The notes under the pieces were generated by a model, which saw only the letters and a list, made by a program, of their open reading frames with translations, made no database searches and was not told the DNA's origin. From assembly GCA_022497155.1 (NCBI GenBank), contig MU385744.1, positions 443,481 through 507,480 of the forward strand: a DNA stretch of 64,000 bases, written 5' to 3'. Below are positions 21,648 to 33,474 of this stretch, in pieces. The stretch is from Whalleya microplaca. Taxonomy: Eukaryota > Ascomycota > Sordariomycetes > Xylariales > Xylariaceae. Position 1 is the first letter of the stretch, and the number at the start of each line of letters is the position of its first letter. A program made the translations under genes and the position numbers.

Positions 21648-23626
21648 GAGGGTGTCTATTTTCAAAGGGCTTGGTTGTTTTTGTGGACGTGTGTATATCA
21701 GGATGGGTGCGGTTGCTGGTGCAAGTGTATGTGGCTGGCATGGCATGGCGTTTGTGGACCGGGGAAAATATTTGGCAGGGAGTTAGGAAATGGTATTCGT
21801 GCATTATCGATAGATACCAAACCAAAAGAACGGCTTGTTAGAATGGATATAGATACGGCCCTGTCCGTTGGACATACATGATATATTTGGTGATGCGGAT
21901 TTGCACCCCTTTTGAAAGAGGCTTCGCGTGGGTGTTCTCGATTTTGTGCGTTGAAGTTGCGTCGGTTGGTAGGGGACTATGTAAGGTCGCTGTTGACTAT
22001 TCGGAGTTTCAATAATGCAACAAATATCCAGTTGACTGCATATTCGCACGCATTTGCACAGATGTTAGAGTTTCTTGGTGATCTGGACTCAGCAATGTCT
22101 AGCCCAAAGCCTCTAGTACACCTACGTTATATTCGTTTCTATTGAAGTACATACTATATATGAAGGGTTAGGCATTTTGGTATGAATCAATGGAATTTAT
22201 TCTGGTCTTAGTTAATTTAGTCAGGCGTAAGAGGTGTGGGAAAGGGAGTTATGAGAAGAGGGTGTTGTCTGCTATGATTTTCGCCTCGGCAGTGCGTGGG
22301 TTAGTACATATCTAAACATAGTTTCAGAAAGGAAAGGCAAGAAAGAGAAAAGGAGGCAGAGAGACAGAGAGGTAATGTATTCGGCTTGAGGGAAATAGAC
22401 TTCACCATTGTGGCAGTGTGTGGGATAGCTGCAATGAATAGCATGAGGGTGGCGAAGGACGTTTCGTAGCGGAGGCAAGTGTCCAGCTAGCAAATATATG
22501 CCGTATAATACACATACCTGTATGATAACCAATGCATGCAAGAGGAGGGGGTGGATCTCTGACTCCAACTGGTATAGTCTTATGTCGGTTGTTGAGATCT
22601 CATGTCAATGTTTACAATGTTTTTGAGTGGTAAGAGAATCAATTTTCTCATAAGGACCTATATTGTTTCGTAGGGAAATTCGTAACACTGACAGAATATA
22701 ACTTAAGTTGGTTCATGGTGAAGTACTCAGCCCAGTCTCTAAACCATTGTGGCTGACTAGGGATGATGAGCATATGACTGGAAGCATGCGATATAGAGTA
22801 ATACATTTGCCGAAATCTTCAGCGAACAAACTAGGACGACCGAGTCAATGCCCATAGCCAGGCTTCACCGTCCTCTATGAGTCACATATCAGACTAACCG
22901 AGCACGAACGCAAATGGCCCAAACACTGCTTTGTTTCATATGGCGTTATCAGATCAAACTAGGCATTGCGTTAAGTATATAAGCTACGTGGAAGCCCAAC
23001 ACTGCATCCCCAACAGGAGTAGGAGTGACAGTCACCGCAAGGACAAGGCGAAGAGTGTGCGTAGTAGGCATTGTGCGTATGAGAACCGCCATTATTGTTC
23101 CAATGGCGGGTAAAGCAAACTTCATACATTCCAACCGGTAGGTATCGTGGCCGGCAGACGTCACCCTGTATCTCGTTTTTTGCGTCCAATGCCCCGTCAT
23201 TCAACAATACGATGTAGACATGGACTTACACAACTGAGAGCAAAGGCCTCTTGTTGATTCGCGGGTTAGAGTCCCCGGCGTAACACGCACAGCTCTGGGT
23301 TGACAGCAATGCGATGCTATCGACACAGCTTGACTCCGCCGTGCGATGCAGTGACTGTTCATCGATCCAAAATGACGATTTCAGTGCCTGTGACGCGGGT
23401 TGACAAGCCAGAATTATCTCCAGGAAGTCTGTCTACTTAAGCACCGTTTTCGCGCGCTCTTCTCTCCCATACTCCCTTCCTCCTTTGCTCTACTTACACG
23501 AAACACTATTCATACATACATCCATACGATCTCAGGCAGATCGCAAACATACATACATACATACACCACCTCGACGTCTCAACGAGACCAAATCAACACC
23601 CCCGGCAAACAGCCAGGACAGCGAAA
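21648..23626. other. 2-kb intergenic region, no gene seen
   Basis: Short ORFs are present on both strands but none has a recognisable domain, intron-linked partner or coding bias. CATA repeats at about 23544-23565 precede the next gene and are probably in its 5' UTR. Confidence 0.5.
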
Positions 23627-23971
23627 ATGTCCAACCCATTCCAGTCCCCTCAGGGCCCTCCCCAACCACCCCCAGTCCCGCCACCGGGGACCCGGGTCAT
23701 CATCACGCCGCCGCCGCGCGTGGTCCTGCAACCGGTAGCCTTCGTACCACCCCCACCCCCGCCGCCGCCGCCGCCGCCGCCGGTCGTCTTTCTGCCGGCT
23801 CGGCCCCAGCCGCCGCCACCGGTCGTCCTGCGTCAGCAGACCACCCTCCGGCCGGCTACGGTCCTGCGCCCCGTGACGGTTGCGGGTGGTGTTACCGTCT
23901 TGCGCCCTGTGCCGCCTGCGGTGGCGCCGCCACAGGCGCCGAATGCGCTGGTGCTTCGGCGGGTGCTGTAG
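23627..23971 (+). CDS. Proline-rich hypothetical protein
   Basis: This single-exon ORF encodes 114 residues that are almost entirely Pro, Val, Leu, Arg, Ala and Gln. It contains an uninterrupted run of 12 prolines near residue 43-54 and short repeats such as LRPVTV and VLRPV. There is no signal peptide or membrane segment. Poly-proline stretches of this kind bind SH3, WW or profilin-type partners, but nothing here identifies one. A long pyrimidine-rich leader with CATA repeats precedes the ATG. The GC-rich composition makes chance ORFs likely on all strands, so it could be non-coding. Confidence 0.45.
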   Translation: MSNPFQSPQGPPQPPPVPPPGTRVIITPPPRVVLQPVAFVPPPPPPPPPPPPVVFLPARPQPPPPVVLRQQTTLRPATVLRPVTVAGGVTVLRPVPPAVAPPQAPNALVLRRVL

Positions 23972-25237
23972 GGGACTCCTTGCGCGGTGGGCCTGCTGGC
24001 TCGGGCTTACACTGGGGCAAGGGAGTCGGGGGTGTAAAGGAGAGGAATGAAGTTGCCGCATGTAAATGACGCCCCGAAAGATTGAACTGCGCGAGGGTTA
24101 TGTCAGCTTCGCGGCATTCATGATTGTTACGATGGGGATGAAAGCCCGTGTTTTGATTGTTGTTTGGAGCTTGGCCTACTTGGGGTCGGTTGATGCAGGG
24201 GGGTGATGAGGCGAGTGTGGCTCCAGATGGCTTGGATGAAGCACGTTTCCTATACACGACTACGGCATTGTATACAATATGCTCGCGCATCGGGCATTGT
24301 CAGCTTGGTCTAGGGTTTATCTTGGTCTAGAAATACCCTTATAGCGGTTTTGAGTATCCACTTGTATTCTACATACATGGCTGTCTAGTTGGCAATCAAT
24401 CCTTAGTCTGAATACGATGCTATCAAATTTTTCCGATACATGATGATCTCTACAAGATCGTGGTGAGCCATAGTAATACATATGCCGCCTTATATTCCTG
24501 ACCTTTGGTCCGTAGTACGTAGACCCATCAAGCCCTTCCACTATATATACCTAGTAGTACACGCTCACACGCACTTAATACCCAGGAATTCTATCCTGCC
24601 CAGTAGGTAGTCTTTATTCGTTGAGACCCTGCTGCCAGCCTCACGATCACCTGCATTCCCCCGTTTTGTCTCGTACCATTGCACAAATACCTAGCAAGGT
24701 TAGGCTTTGCCATACAATCAGGCAATAGTGGGCAGCGTCGGTGGTCGAGCATATCTAGAGTGATAAAGTATACAAAGATTACTAGCAACTAACTAGTAAA
24801 GAAAAGAGCTGAATCCTGGCTTTCCTAAAGTGTGTGTGGGGGGGGGGGGGGGAGGGGGGAATTTCGTAGACCCCTTATGAAGCCTTTCACCCTTCACGCT
24901 ATGCATTTGCGATGTCGAAATGTGGCTTGAAAAAGTGCATCGCACGTACTTTCTAAGGCGCTGATGTAAAAACTACTCCGCATACTGAAGGATTTTGAAG
25001 TCCGGTTCGACCAGCCGAAGGCAGATAACCCTGACCTCCGGACGGATGATTATAATAGATTGAGCAGAAGAGTTAGATATAGACGAGCGAGACCGTCCTG
25101 TGAGACTTTGCATTGGTCTCTCTGTCGTATCCTGGAGCGCCACAGATTGCAAAGTCGATTCCGCCAGGTGAGCCAGTGAGGATGAGCTTCTTCTGGATAC
25201 GTAGGCAGTGTCAAGGCAACGGGGAGAATCACTGGCC
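23972..25237. other. Intergenic region with a G15 run
   Basis: No gene is supported. A run of 15 G residues lies at 24838-24852 directly after a TG repeat. Short ORFs (24317-24541, 24591-24788) look random. Confidence 0.5.
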
Positions 25238-26038
25238 CTATACAGGTTCTCCAGGTAATGCCTCCTGTTCGCTCAATATGTTTATCGACTGAAAGTAGCT
25301 GTTGACGTAGACGAAGATGACATTGCTGTCTCGCATGGTGAAAACAACGTAAATGTCATCACCCTCATGCAGGGATCCTGCCCGCCTCCATTCAGCCGCC
25401 TGGATCTCCATTCGGCTAAGCAGCTCGCCTAGCTTCCCTTTCTTCGAGCCGGCGAGGACGACCTGGCCCGATGGGACGCGCTCGAGCTCGTCAACCCCCG
25501 CGTTGATGATAACGTTGACGACGGCGACGCGATCCTTATCCGCCGGGTCGTGCTCCACGAACATCAACGTGTCCTCCACGGGAATGGTCTCCTTGCCGTA
25601 CAGCTCGTCGCCCTCGGGGAACCCGGGCAGGGGCCCGACCTCGACTATCTCGGCAAAAGGCGCAAACGCCGCGCGGTGGAACTCGAAGACGACTTCCCTC
25701 AGCCGTTCATGGTCGCCGGCTTCCAGCGCCTCGGCGAGCGCATTGCTGAATTCTAGCCGCTTCGCTAGCACGGCCTTGATCTCCTCCTCGGTGCCCTTCA
25801 GCTCCTTTACGAACCTGCGGTAGCGATAGGACTGGTATATGAGGTAGGCGCCGATGGTGATCCCGGAGCCAATAGCCATGTCACGTAGACGGCTGCGCCA
25901 TGACTGCGGGCGATAGTAAGTAGGTTGTGGCTGGGGTGTGTAGTTGAAGTTGTGCTGTGGACCGGTCCGAAACTGCCGGTGCGGGACTGCTGACCGCCGA
26001 GTTGTGGGCCTAGCCCGGAGGCGAATGTGCCGGAACAT
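25238..26038 (-). CDS. Hypothetical mitochondrial-type membrane protein
   Basis: I start this 266-residue protein at MFRHIRLRA because the following ~30 residues are Arg-rich and free of acids, like a mitochondrial targeting sequence; an in-frame upstream extension to 26221 is unlikely. A single hydrophobic segment (MAIGSGITIGAYLIYQ, about residues 52-67) follows. The remaining ~195 residues are soluble: first an acidic helical region (KELKGTEEEIKAVLAKRLE), then alternating beta-like segments. The layout, presequence plus one membrane anchor plus a C-terminal domain, resembles inner-membrane or matrix-facing proteins. I do not recognise a named family. Confidence 0.75.
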   Translation of the reverse strand: MFRHIRLRARPTTRRSAVPHRQFRTGPQHNFNYTPQPQPTYYRPQSWRSRLRDMAIGSGITIGAYLIYQSYRYRRFVKELKGTEEEIKAVLAKRLEFSNALAEALEAGDHERLREVVFEFHRAAFAPFAEIVEVGPLPGFPEGDELYGKETIPVEDTLMFVEHDPADKDRVAVVNVIINAGVDELERVPSGQVVLAGSKKGKLGELLSRMEIQAAEWRRAGSLHEGDDIYVVFTMRDSNVIFVYVNSYFQSINILSEQEALPGEPV

Positions 26039-26491
26039 ATCGATGCAGCTTAGAAGTGATGCAGGGTCATGAACTAGGATCTGAAGTGGGAAGTTTATGG
26101 TGTTGCAATGAGTTTGCCGATGTTGAAAACTTTTCAATGAAAGTCCAACGCCACACCATGCCAAAGATGCCAAAGGCGTGTTCAACAAGGTATCTGTGAG
26201 GGCAGCTGGTAACAGCTGCATGGCGGTGATTTGTGGGTCTCCTCATGAATCCCTTCACTTTCTCATGCCCTAAGTTAAACTATACCTAGAGAGTGATCAT
26301 CCCCCTACTTCTAGTTGAACGTACAGCTAAAGCTGCTTCAAAAACACCCGACTTAATACGCGAGGTTTTAATATTGAGTCTAATTCTAGGTCGATTTTTC
26401 TATCAGGTAGTACATGGATATCACCTCTCCAATATTATCAAGACTATCAATACGTAACTTTATTAACTTATGTTTTCCCCCTTCCAATAGT
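26039..26491. other. Intergenic region between two minus-strand genes
   Basis: 453 bp. It contains the promoter of the mitochondrial-type protein and the 3' end of the transporter gene. No other feature is seen. Confidence 0.5.
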
Positions 26492-28086
26492 TTATACTTT
26501 GTAAGCGACCCGTCGTGAGATCCTAAACCTCGTCATCAAGCCCAAAATAAGTGCCAGCACGCTAAGTCCGCTTGCGTAGAAGATGCTTGGGCGGTAATTG
26601 TGTACATCCTTATTGCTCCCTGTTGCACTGAGGATATACCCAGCAATCGGGCTGCCTAGCAGATAACCACCAGTCCACGCCGTGACCACCATCCCCATCG
26701 CGACGCTAACGCGCGCACTTCCAAATATGTTGGCAACCACCGTGGGCATGGTCGCAAAGAAAGTCCCGTTTGCCGCTCCATTAATAATGACGAATACAAC
26801 CAGTGGTCCTATGGAAGTACTAAAAGGCCAGATCAACAGCATACTGAGCACGTTGAACAAGAGAGACGATATTAGGGTGTTCAGTGCGCCGAGGACATCT
26901 GCAAGAGCGCCGCCGCCTAGACGACCAAAAAAGGAGGCGAATTGGAAGGCAGCAACGAGACCAGCACCGCCGAGTGAGGGTATCCCAAAAGATTCGGCGT
27001 AGAGTGGGACAAAGAAGACCGGAACAAACAGGGGAAAGGTCGCGATAAGTCCACAGAGGAAGAGAGTGACGAAGCGATAATCCTTGAAGAGGGCCCTATA
27101 AATATGGATTAGCTTTTGTATTTGTTGTATAAAAGGACACAAGGCAGCCACGCTCAACGAGTTGTATGACAAAGAGGACCTCACCATTCCACCCACGCCC
27201 TGACAGGAGGAGGTCCGCCGCGGTCCTTAATCAGGAAGGCCATCGGTAGGCCTGTGGCTAGCATAGAGAGCCCGATTATCCGGAAAGTCCACTCAGTGCT
27301 CAATTTCTGGTTTATTGCATCCATCACAAATGCGATACCAGTACCACCGAGACCACCACCAGCATAGACAATTCCATTAGCTAGACCGCGTCTCTTCTTG
27401 AAATACTGTGCTGGCGTGATCGAGGAGACCATGAAGCACATGCTGACACCGACACCCATGAGGATACTTTCGGTACCGAACATGCCGCCGATGGAGTGTG
27501 TAGTGAAGGAAGCTGCAGTTTCGCCAATCCCCATGAGAAAGACACCAAGCAAGCCAGTGGTACGAGCTCCAAGGAGACGAACAATACGAGCGTTGATCAG
27601 AGCAAAAGCCGCGATGGAAGCCACAGTTGTACTGCCTATGAATTATCAGTTGTTATCAGACTTAGTGAAGAAACGTGTTGAACAAACTCCTTCGGAACGA
27701 CTGTTGAGTTTTCACATACCGACAAAGGCAAGCGTCGAAGCACTCGCAAGACCCTGGTTGACCAACGCTGCCTGCATAACGCCCCAGGAGTAAGTAGTGC
27801 CGCCAAACCAGAAGGTGAGCGTTGCACAGCCAGCAACAACGGCCCATCCATATCCACCATCGGGAACATGGGCATCTGCCACGACGGTCGTCACCGTAGT
27901 CTGATCTGGAGATCCCGGAGCAGTGCCGACATCACTCGTCAGCGAAGAATTCGGCTCATTCTTGTGGTCATTGTAAATCGAGGTGGCGGCACTGATGGAA
28001 GCCTCGCTTGGTGTGTCCTTTGGTGTGGCCGAGCCGGTAATGGCCTGAGCAGCGGTAGTCCGGGGAGGTGTAGGACGTGATGGCAT
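26492..28086 (-). CDS. MFS transporter, monocarboxylate-transporter (MCT) type
   Basis: Exons 28086-27720, 27635-27185 and 27095-26492 encode 473 residues. The first ~80 residues are Ser/Thr/Pro-rich and cytosolic. The hallmark PDGGYGW motif of the MCT/SLC16 family stands just before transmembrane segment 1. About 12 hydrophobic segments follow in two blocks separated by a central loop (KDRGGPPPVRAWVEWALFKD). The loop after segment 4 carries the motif YFKKRRGLANG typical of fungal MCT-like carriers. These proteins move monocarboxylates, and some fungal relatives move other small metabolites; substrate cannot be told here. All introns have good GT..AG borders. A nearby dehydrogenase and ring-cleavage dioxygenase make an aromatic or carboxylate catabolic role plausible. 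Confidence 0.9.
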
Positions 28087-28527
28087 GGTCTAAGCAAGGT
28101 TTCAAGAAAGATCCCGTAGTATACGACAACTTCTCTCGAGTTGCTTATCGGTAGTGCCCTTCGTGAAGGGAGACATAGGTAGTTTAATAGTTGCTTCTAG
28201 GATAGAGTATGTACTCATATACATAATTTATATTGGTGCAATTCCCATCTCGTGTAAGCTGACTTTGACGTACCGCTTCTTTCAAGTTTCGCCTATCTTC
28301 TTAGTGGGTTATGTTAAAAAGGCATATAAACAACATATGTATCTAACGATTCAATAAAAGGTCACGGAGTTGATATAAATATGATTTTAACGTAGCATAT
28401 CCATATTGAATTGTAACTGTTAAATTGTTAAACCGGAAAACGTTCATTTCTCTTGAAAGTATCCTCAATCCCTATTTGGGGGAACATTACCCGCGGTTGG
28501 CAGCGGTATAAGTTGGCCGGCGATGAT

Positions 28528-28581
<54 letters not shown>

Positions 28582-29626
28582 ATGGTAGCCAAGCCAGGGC
28601 TGAAAATCAAATCTGAATATAGAACACATATCAGATTTCCTTGTGCCAACGTTGCATGCATCAATATGGCCCCAGTCGACCACACAGATACGAGATATTG
28701 AATCGTATCAAGTAAGCGACGGAAGAGTATGGATAAGAGTCTGAGAATGTGACTTATCTTTTCAAGGTAATCTGAGACTGTGTCAGTCATGTGACAAAGA
28801 GGCACTGCTGAGAAAGGGTGCACTGAAGAGGGTGTCATTGAAATGACTGTAGCATTGGTGTTGGTAGTCGAGAGAGTAGTATAAGAAGGTGGTACACAAA
28901 GGTAAGGCAATACAACATAAGAGCGGAAGGATCCATTCCCGATATTCAGTGCCTAAGGTATTTGGGTCCGGAGGCAACAGGCAACCATGCCGGCGTTCAT
29001 CTGTGTAACACAACCGTGACGAGCCTCGCTCATTTTCGACGCGATGACGGCCACTAGTTCCCAAAGTCTCATGTCCCTCACATCTGATTGGTCAATCATA
29101 CCATACTAGTGGCGCGTGGTCTGCCGCCTGGTCCGCTGGTTGTCTCTCTCCTCTCTCCCTTTATTACACACGTTCAATCCTCTCTGCTATTAAGTTATAA
29201 TATTCTGACCCTGCTATCCAACCAACCATCCGCATCCTGCCAACGCAGGAAATCCTCATCCTTTGCAGCACTCACACCCCCTACAATTAGAAGTCGCATA
29301 TCTCCTTGCTATTCGCCCATTTAGAAAATTATAGTCAAGCCAAAAACATCCGCCGCCTCCATGGATTATTATCCCATGCTACATGAGGATCCTGGCCCTG
29401 ATCTTAATTCGCACCTACCTTCCTATGCGCCAGACTACATACACCTGCTTTTGTATACGCTCCTCCAATGCGAGGCCTCCATGCATTAGCGCCTTACGAC
29501 GTGATGTGTTCCAGGAATTTTGTGGCTTAATGATCTATTTCTTGAGCGGACGAACTTTTCCCTCCCCAACGCCTCTGGTGACTATTCGAAACAACATTGG
29601 CTTTGCTCATTTCTCCCCCAACAACC
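28087..29626. other. Intergenic region with a (GTA)n microsatellite
   Basis: 1.5 kb between divergent transporter and dehydrogenase genes. It contains about 18 GTA units at 28528-28581. ORFs crossing the microsatellite (poly-Val or poly-Tyr) are artefacts. A CCAAT-type sequence (ATTGGTCAAT) lies at 29088-29097. No other coding sequence is seen. Confidence 0.6.
28528..28581. repeat. (GTA)18 microsatellite
   Basis: An uninterrupted GTA/TAC trinucleotide array of about 18 units, read directly from the sequence. Confidence 0.95.
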
Positions 29627-30493
29627 ATGTCCCAAACCAAAGTTTTCCTCATAACTGGATGCTCTTCAGGCTTTGGCAAGGCCCTGGCCCAGAAATGCCT
29701 TGACGCCGGTGACAAAGTTGTTGCAACGTCCCGGAACCCTGCTTCCCTCTATTTCCAAGGTGCCGGCGCAAGCAATTACCTTGCTGTGGCCCTTGATGTC
29801 GGTTCTCAAGACAGTACCAAGAACGCCTTTGTGCAGGGTATTACGGCGTTTAGCCGTGTAGATGTTGTGGTTAATAATGCCGGTTATGGTCTTTGCGGTG
29901 CTTTCGAAGAACTCACCGACGACGACATGCAGTCTATTATGGAAGTCAACTTCATGGGAGTCGTACGAGTCACGCGTGTTGCTATTCGCGTCATGCGTGA
30001 GATCAACAAGCCGCCTGGTGGGCTTATCCAGCAGATCACATCCATTGGCGGCCAGCTAGGCATGCCAGCACTCAGTGCCTATTGCGCCTCCAAGTGGGCA
30101 GTAGAGGGCCTTACTGAGAGCATTGCTAAAGAAATGCACCAAGATTGGAATATCAAGCTGACATGTATCGAGCCTGGAGGCTTTAGGACTGAGTGGGCGC
30201 ACAAGAATATGGTTGTCCGCGACCCTAAACAGAGTCTACCAGCTTACAGTCATATGCATGCTGAACAAACGATGGCTGTCATGGGTGAAGCACAGGTCGG
30301 TGATCCCATTAAAGGAGCCGCTGCTATTCAGCAGCTTGCACACGTACCAAATCCGCCGCTGAGATTCCTCCTGGGCGGCGAGGCTTTTGGGGCAATGGAG
30401 GCTAAGTTGAAAGATTATGGTGAAATGTATCGGGCATTTGAGAGCATCACACTGCTAGTAGATATAGATGATACTGTCACAAATGGTGCATAA
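29627..30493 (+). CDS. Short-chain dehydrogenase/reductase
   Basis: This intronless gene encodes 288 residues from MSQTKVFLITG; an in-frame ATG 30 bp upstream is less likely because the NAD(P) fold begins at once here. Classical SDR signatures are present: the cofactor loop TGCSSGFG (about residues 10-17), the NNAGYG motif (about 89), the catalytic Ser in ITSIGG and the Tyr-x3-Lys pair in YCASK. The C-terminal part (GGFRTEWA, then the lid region) resembles fungal oxidoreductases of the retinol/steroid dehydrogenase-like group. The substrate is unknown. It lies between an MCT-type transporter and an intradiol dioxygenase, so it may act in the same catabolic route, but dedicated partners are not proven. 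Confidence 0.9.
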   Translation: MSQTKVFLITGCSSGFGKALAQKCLDAGDKVVATSRNPASLYFQGAGASNYLAVALDVGSQDSTKNAFVQGITAFSRVDVVVNNAGYGLCGAFEELTDDDMQSIMEVNFMGVVRVTRVAIRVMREINKPPGGLIQQITSIGGQLGMPALSAYCASKWAVEGLTESIAKEMHQDWNIKLTCIEPGGFRTEWAHKNMVVRDPKQSLPAYSHMHAEQTMAVMGEAQVGDPIKGAAAIQQLAHVPNPPLRFLLGGEAFGAMEAKLKDYGEMYRAFESITLLVDIDDTVTNGA

Positions 30494-31647
30494 GCGGGTT
30501 CTGGAACACATTGATCGGTATTATGATGATGATATAATCTATTAAGGCTCTCGATACTTCTTATTCTATATCAATAAAACCCCGTGATCTAATCTAAAGG
30601 CCGTACTGTTTATTTCAATCTGTAAAAATGAAACACTGTATTGAGCAAAAAGTGGCTTGATTAGTACGAGGTGAAGCTAGAAAGGGACAAAACCATTGTA
30701 TAAAAGTATAGGCATCAGCCATAGATAGGACCATGTTCGTCGCTCTAAGCATTTTTTTCAAAATAATTATTGGTTCTGTTGACTCACAAATATCTCATAG
30801 TTCCGTTAAGCCATAGGCTCACCTTTCTAGTTACTTCTATCAATGTGAGTATCTGCTGGGCACCTCCTTCAATCCTTGTTTTGGGCGAGCTTGTCAATGG
30901 TAGATAGGACCACCTGGTTACAAATGAAAGCATCATAGAGAGTTCCAACTGCATAGAGAGTTCCAACTACATAGATAGTTCCAACTGCATAGATAGTTCC
31001 AACTGCATATATATTGACAAGTGATATAGTAATATATGCCAAGGAGGCTTACCAAGAAGAGAGATAGAAGGGAAGGCTCTTGGAAACCGTTTCATTGGGC
31101 CAACTTTTCTTGTTTGCAGGGTCACACTCACTCCTCGGACCGAAAACCATCCACAAACGTATGACATGGATCGCATAACTGCAGTTGGGAAAGGAGTGCA
31201 TGTTGTTACGGGGCTGGGATGGGTGCTATGTCAGTAATAATTTAGCGAATGTGCTTATAGTCACATTAGGATATAATTAAGTGTTATTGTATTTGGAATT
31301 CTTCTCCGAAATGTCTCAAGTATAGCTTGATTTTGACTTCTAAATGTCTATCGCGCATTGATGCAAATATGGGGAGCGTTATGTCGTGATGGGGGCTCTA
31401 CGGCTTACGGCATATAAGTTCGGCTTTTCTTGCAGGGGGCAGCTGCAGATCAATTATAAAGCCTTAGCTTGCAGGTTTCTAACGAGATTCATATTATCCG
31501 GAATATCATGTCTGACTAGGTCTTCTGTTTGAAATTGCTCTGAATTGACAACATGAGCTGGCGATGTCAGACTGCAGAGTTAATAATAATAAAAGAAAGA
31601 CACATTTGATCTGAGATAAAGTAGGCTGCCCGTAAAGAACGAGCATC
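30494..31647. other. Intergenic region with a short minisatellite
   Basis: 1.15 kb without a gene. It holds an 18-19 bp minisatellite at about 30938-31010. Otherwise nothing is supported. Confidence 0.5.
30938..31010. repeat. 18-19 bp minisatellite
   Basis: Four near-identical copies of AGTTCCAACTGCATAGAT (with A/G and C/A variants) stand in tandem, upstream of the ring-cleavage dioxygenase. Confidence 0.85.
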
Positions 31648-32767
31648 ATGACTTCGACGAATGACACTACCAAAAGTGCCACTAATGGCAATTTACCGAT
31701 GGCGATGGACCTGAACATCGATAATATCACCAAGAATGTCATTTCATTCTGCTCTCAGGGCCGAGATCCACGAATGAAGTTCATCTTCGAGCGACTAATT
31801 ACTCACATTCATGACTTTGCACGAGAAACGAGACTGTCTACTGACGAATGGCGGACTGGCCTTGATTGGCTGGAAGCCTGTGGTCAGATATGCACCAAAA
31901 ACCGCAAGGTATGCGATGTTAGTCCCATAATCAAGTCCATCTCGAGTTAATAGATCATTTTATAGGAGTTGATCACAGTCAGCGACATTTTCGGTCTTTC
32001 AGCACTCGTTGACGAAATTGACCACCCGAAGCCTCCAGGAGCTACAGAAGGAAGTATTCTTGGGCCTTTCCACAGCACTGTAGCTGAGGAAAAGGCGAAC
32101 GGAGATCAATTATTCCATGATCCAAACGGCGAGCCACTTTTTGTCATTTGCACTGTCAAGGATACGCATGGTAACCCGATTCCGGATGCTCGAATCCATG
32201 TCTGGGAGGCTGACTCGAATGGCGAGTACGACGTGGAAAAGTCTGGCCAGAATCGCCCCGATGGACGTGGAATTCTTCACAGCAACGATCAGGGAGAATT
32301 TCATTTTGATGCCATTATCCCGGTTCCTTACCCTATTCTCTGCGATGGTCCCGTAGGGAAATTTCTCGAAGTCTCGGGACGGCACCAATACCGCCCTGCC
32401 CACATGCATTTCATGTTTGAGAAGAAGGGCTTCGACCAGTTGGTCACGTAGGTTTATACTATCTAACTAATTAATTGTTTCATGACTGAATATGCATTAT
32501 AGTGCTCTATATTTTCGGAGTTCCAAGTACTGTGACTCTGATGCTGTATTTGGTGTTAAGACTTCGCTAGTTGTTGACATTCAGGACATGGATATCGGGA
32601 CGGTCACCAAGTACAGCCGACCACATATCAAGAAACTGCTCAAGTACGAATTTGTGCTGGCATCAGATACGGAGACAAATATGTTGAGAGACAAGCACTC
32701 CATTGCTGCCTTAAAGACTACTGGAAGGGAGGCTATCTTGGCCGGCCACGTTCCTATTAAACCTTAA
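31648..32767 (+). CDS. Intradiol ring-cleavage dioxygenase (catechol / hydroxyquinol 1,2-dioxygenase type)
   Basis: Three exons (31648-31908, 31966-32447, 32503-32767) give 335 residues. The enzyme opens catecholic rings between the two hydroxyls with O2 and a ferric centre. An N-terminal helical dimerisation domain (about 35-125) contains the DEWRTGLDWL segment. The catalytic domain shows the expected Fe(III) ligands: Tyr in NGEYDV, Tyr in PVPYPI, and the two His in RPAHMHF. The conserved DARIHVWEADSNGEYD and LCDGPVGKFL stretches fit the hydroxyquinol/catechol group more than protocatechuate dioxygenases. Introns are GTATGC..TATAG and GTAGGT..TATAG. Product would be a muconate or maleylacetate. 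The flanking SDR and MCT-type transporter could belong to the same aromatic catabolism. Confidence 0.92.
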
Positions 32768-33474
32768 TACATTTTTAATGATAACGTATAATTAACGGCG
32801 GGTTACAGCCTAGCAAACCACTGCACCACAGCTCCCAAAAGCATGCCAGAATATCAAGAGATAGGTAGTAATGAATAAAATGTTGTGTTGGTTATGGAGG
32901 GATTCTAATATAGTTAGAGGTGGTATGTGCTTATAAGGCACTAGTCCTTTATCCAGACACCTCTTTGTTCGATTCACACACTTCACTTCAAGGTCAGCAC
33001 CTTAATATCTAATGCTAGCTTATATAGTGTACAGCAGAAAAGCATGAGTTGTATTAATCAGAACCTAATACTGGGTTACACTACGCATGGCGTGCATTAT
33101 TTCAGTCACTCCGTTTACCCAGTAACCTAGCTACGTCACACGCCGTATCTTATAAAAAAAAATTATTATTATTGTTCATGTACGGCGCATACGCCTGCAA
33201 AAAAACAAGGCTTAGGATCTGACTGTATTACTAGTAAAATTATCAACGTGGGCCAAAAAAGGGAAAGAAGAAACAAACCTGACAGCCTGACAAGGCCTGC
33301 TAGAAAATAATATCTACACAAGGTGAGGTAGCTTAGTTACCCCCGTGGGGCACGGGTGCCCCATGCCCCACACAGCCACCACAACAGTCCTGCCGTAGCA
33401 TTATTAAAGAAATCAAACTATAATTTATTCAAATAATAATAACTATAAAAAGTCTATCTGTGAATGATTCTTTG
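32768..33474. other. Intergenic region with overlapping GC hairpins
   Basis: 707 bp between convergent genes. It holds G/C palindromes at 33345-33372 and A-rich tracts near 33157 and 33200. No gene seen. Confidence 0.5.
33345..33372. repeat. Overlapping GC-rich inverted repeats
   Basis: TGGGGCAC-GG-GTGCCCCA forms an 8-bp stem with a 2-nt centre, and GTGGGGCA pairs also with TGCCCCAC further right. The two hairpins are mutually exclusive. Located downstream of both convergent genes, so a transcript-end structure is possible. Confidence 0.6.

Noticed and set aside
23258..23285. TPsiC-like arm (GGGTTAGAGTCCCC) suggesting a tRNA
   Set aside because: The arms do not pair over five bases and no acceptor or anticodon stem can be formed around it.
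28428..28910. 160-codon minus-strand ORF with poly-Thr
   Set aside because: It is created by the GTA microsatellite and has no other protein-like sequence.
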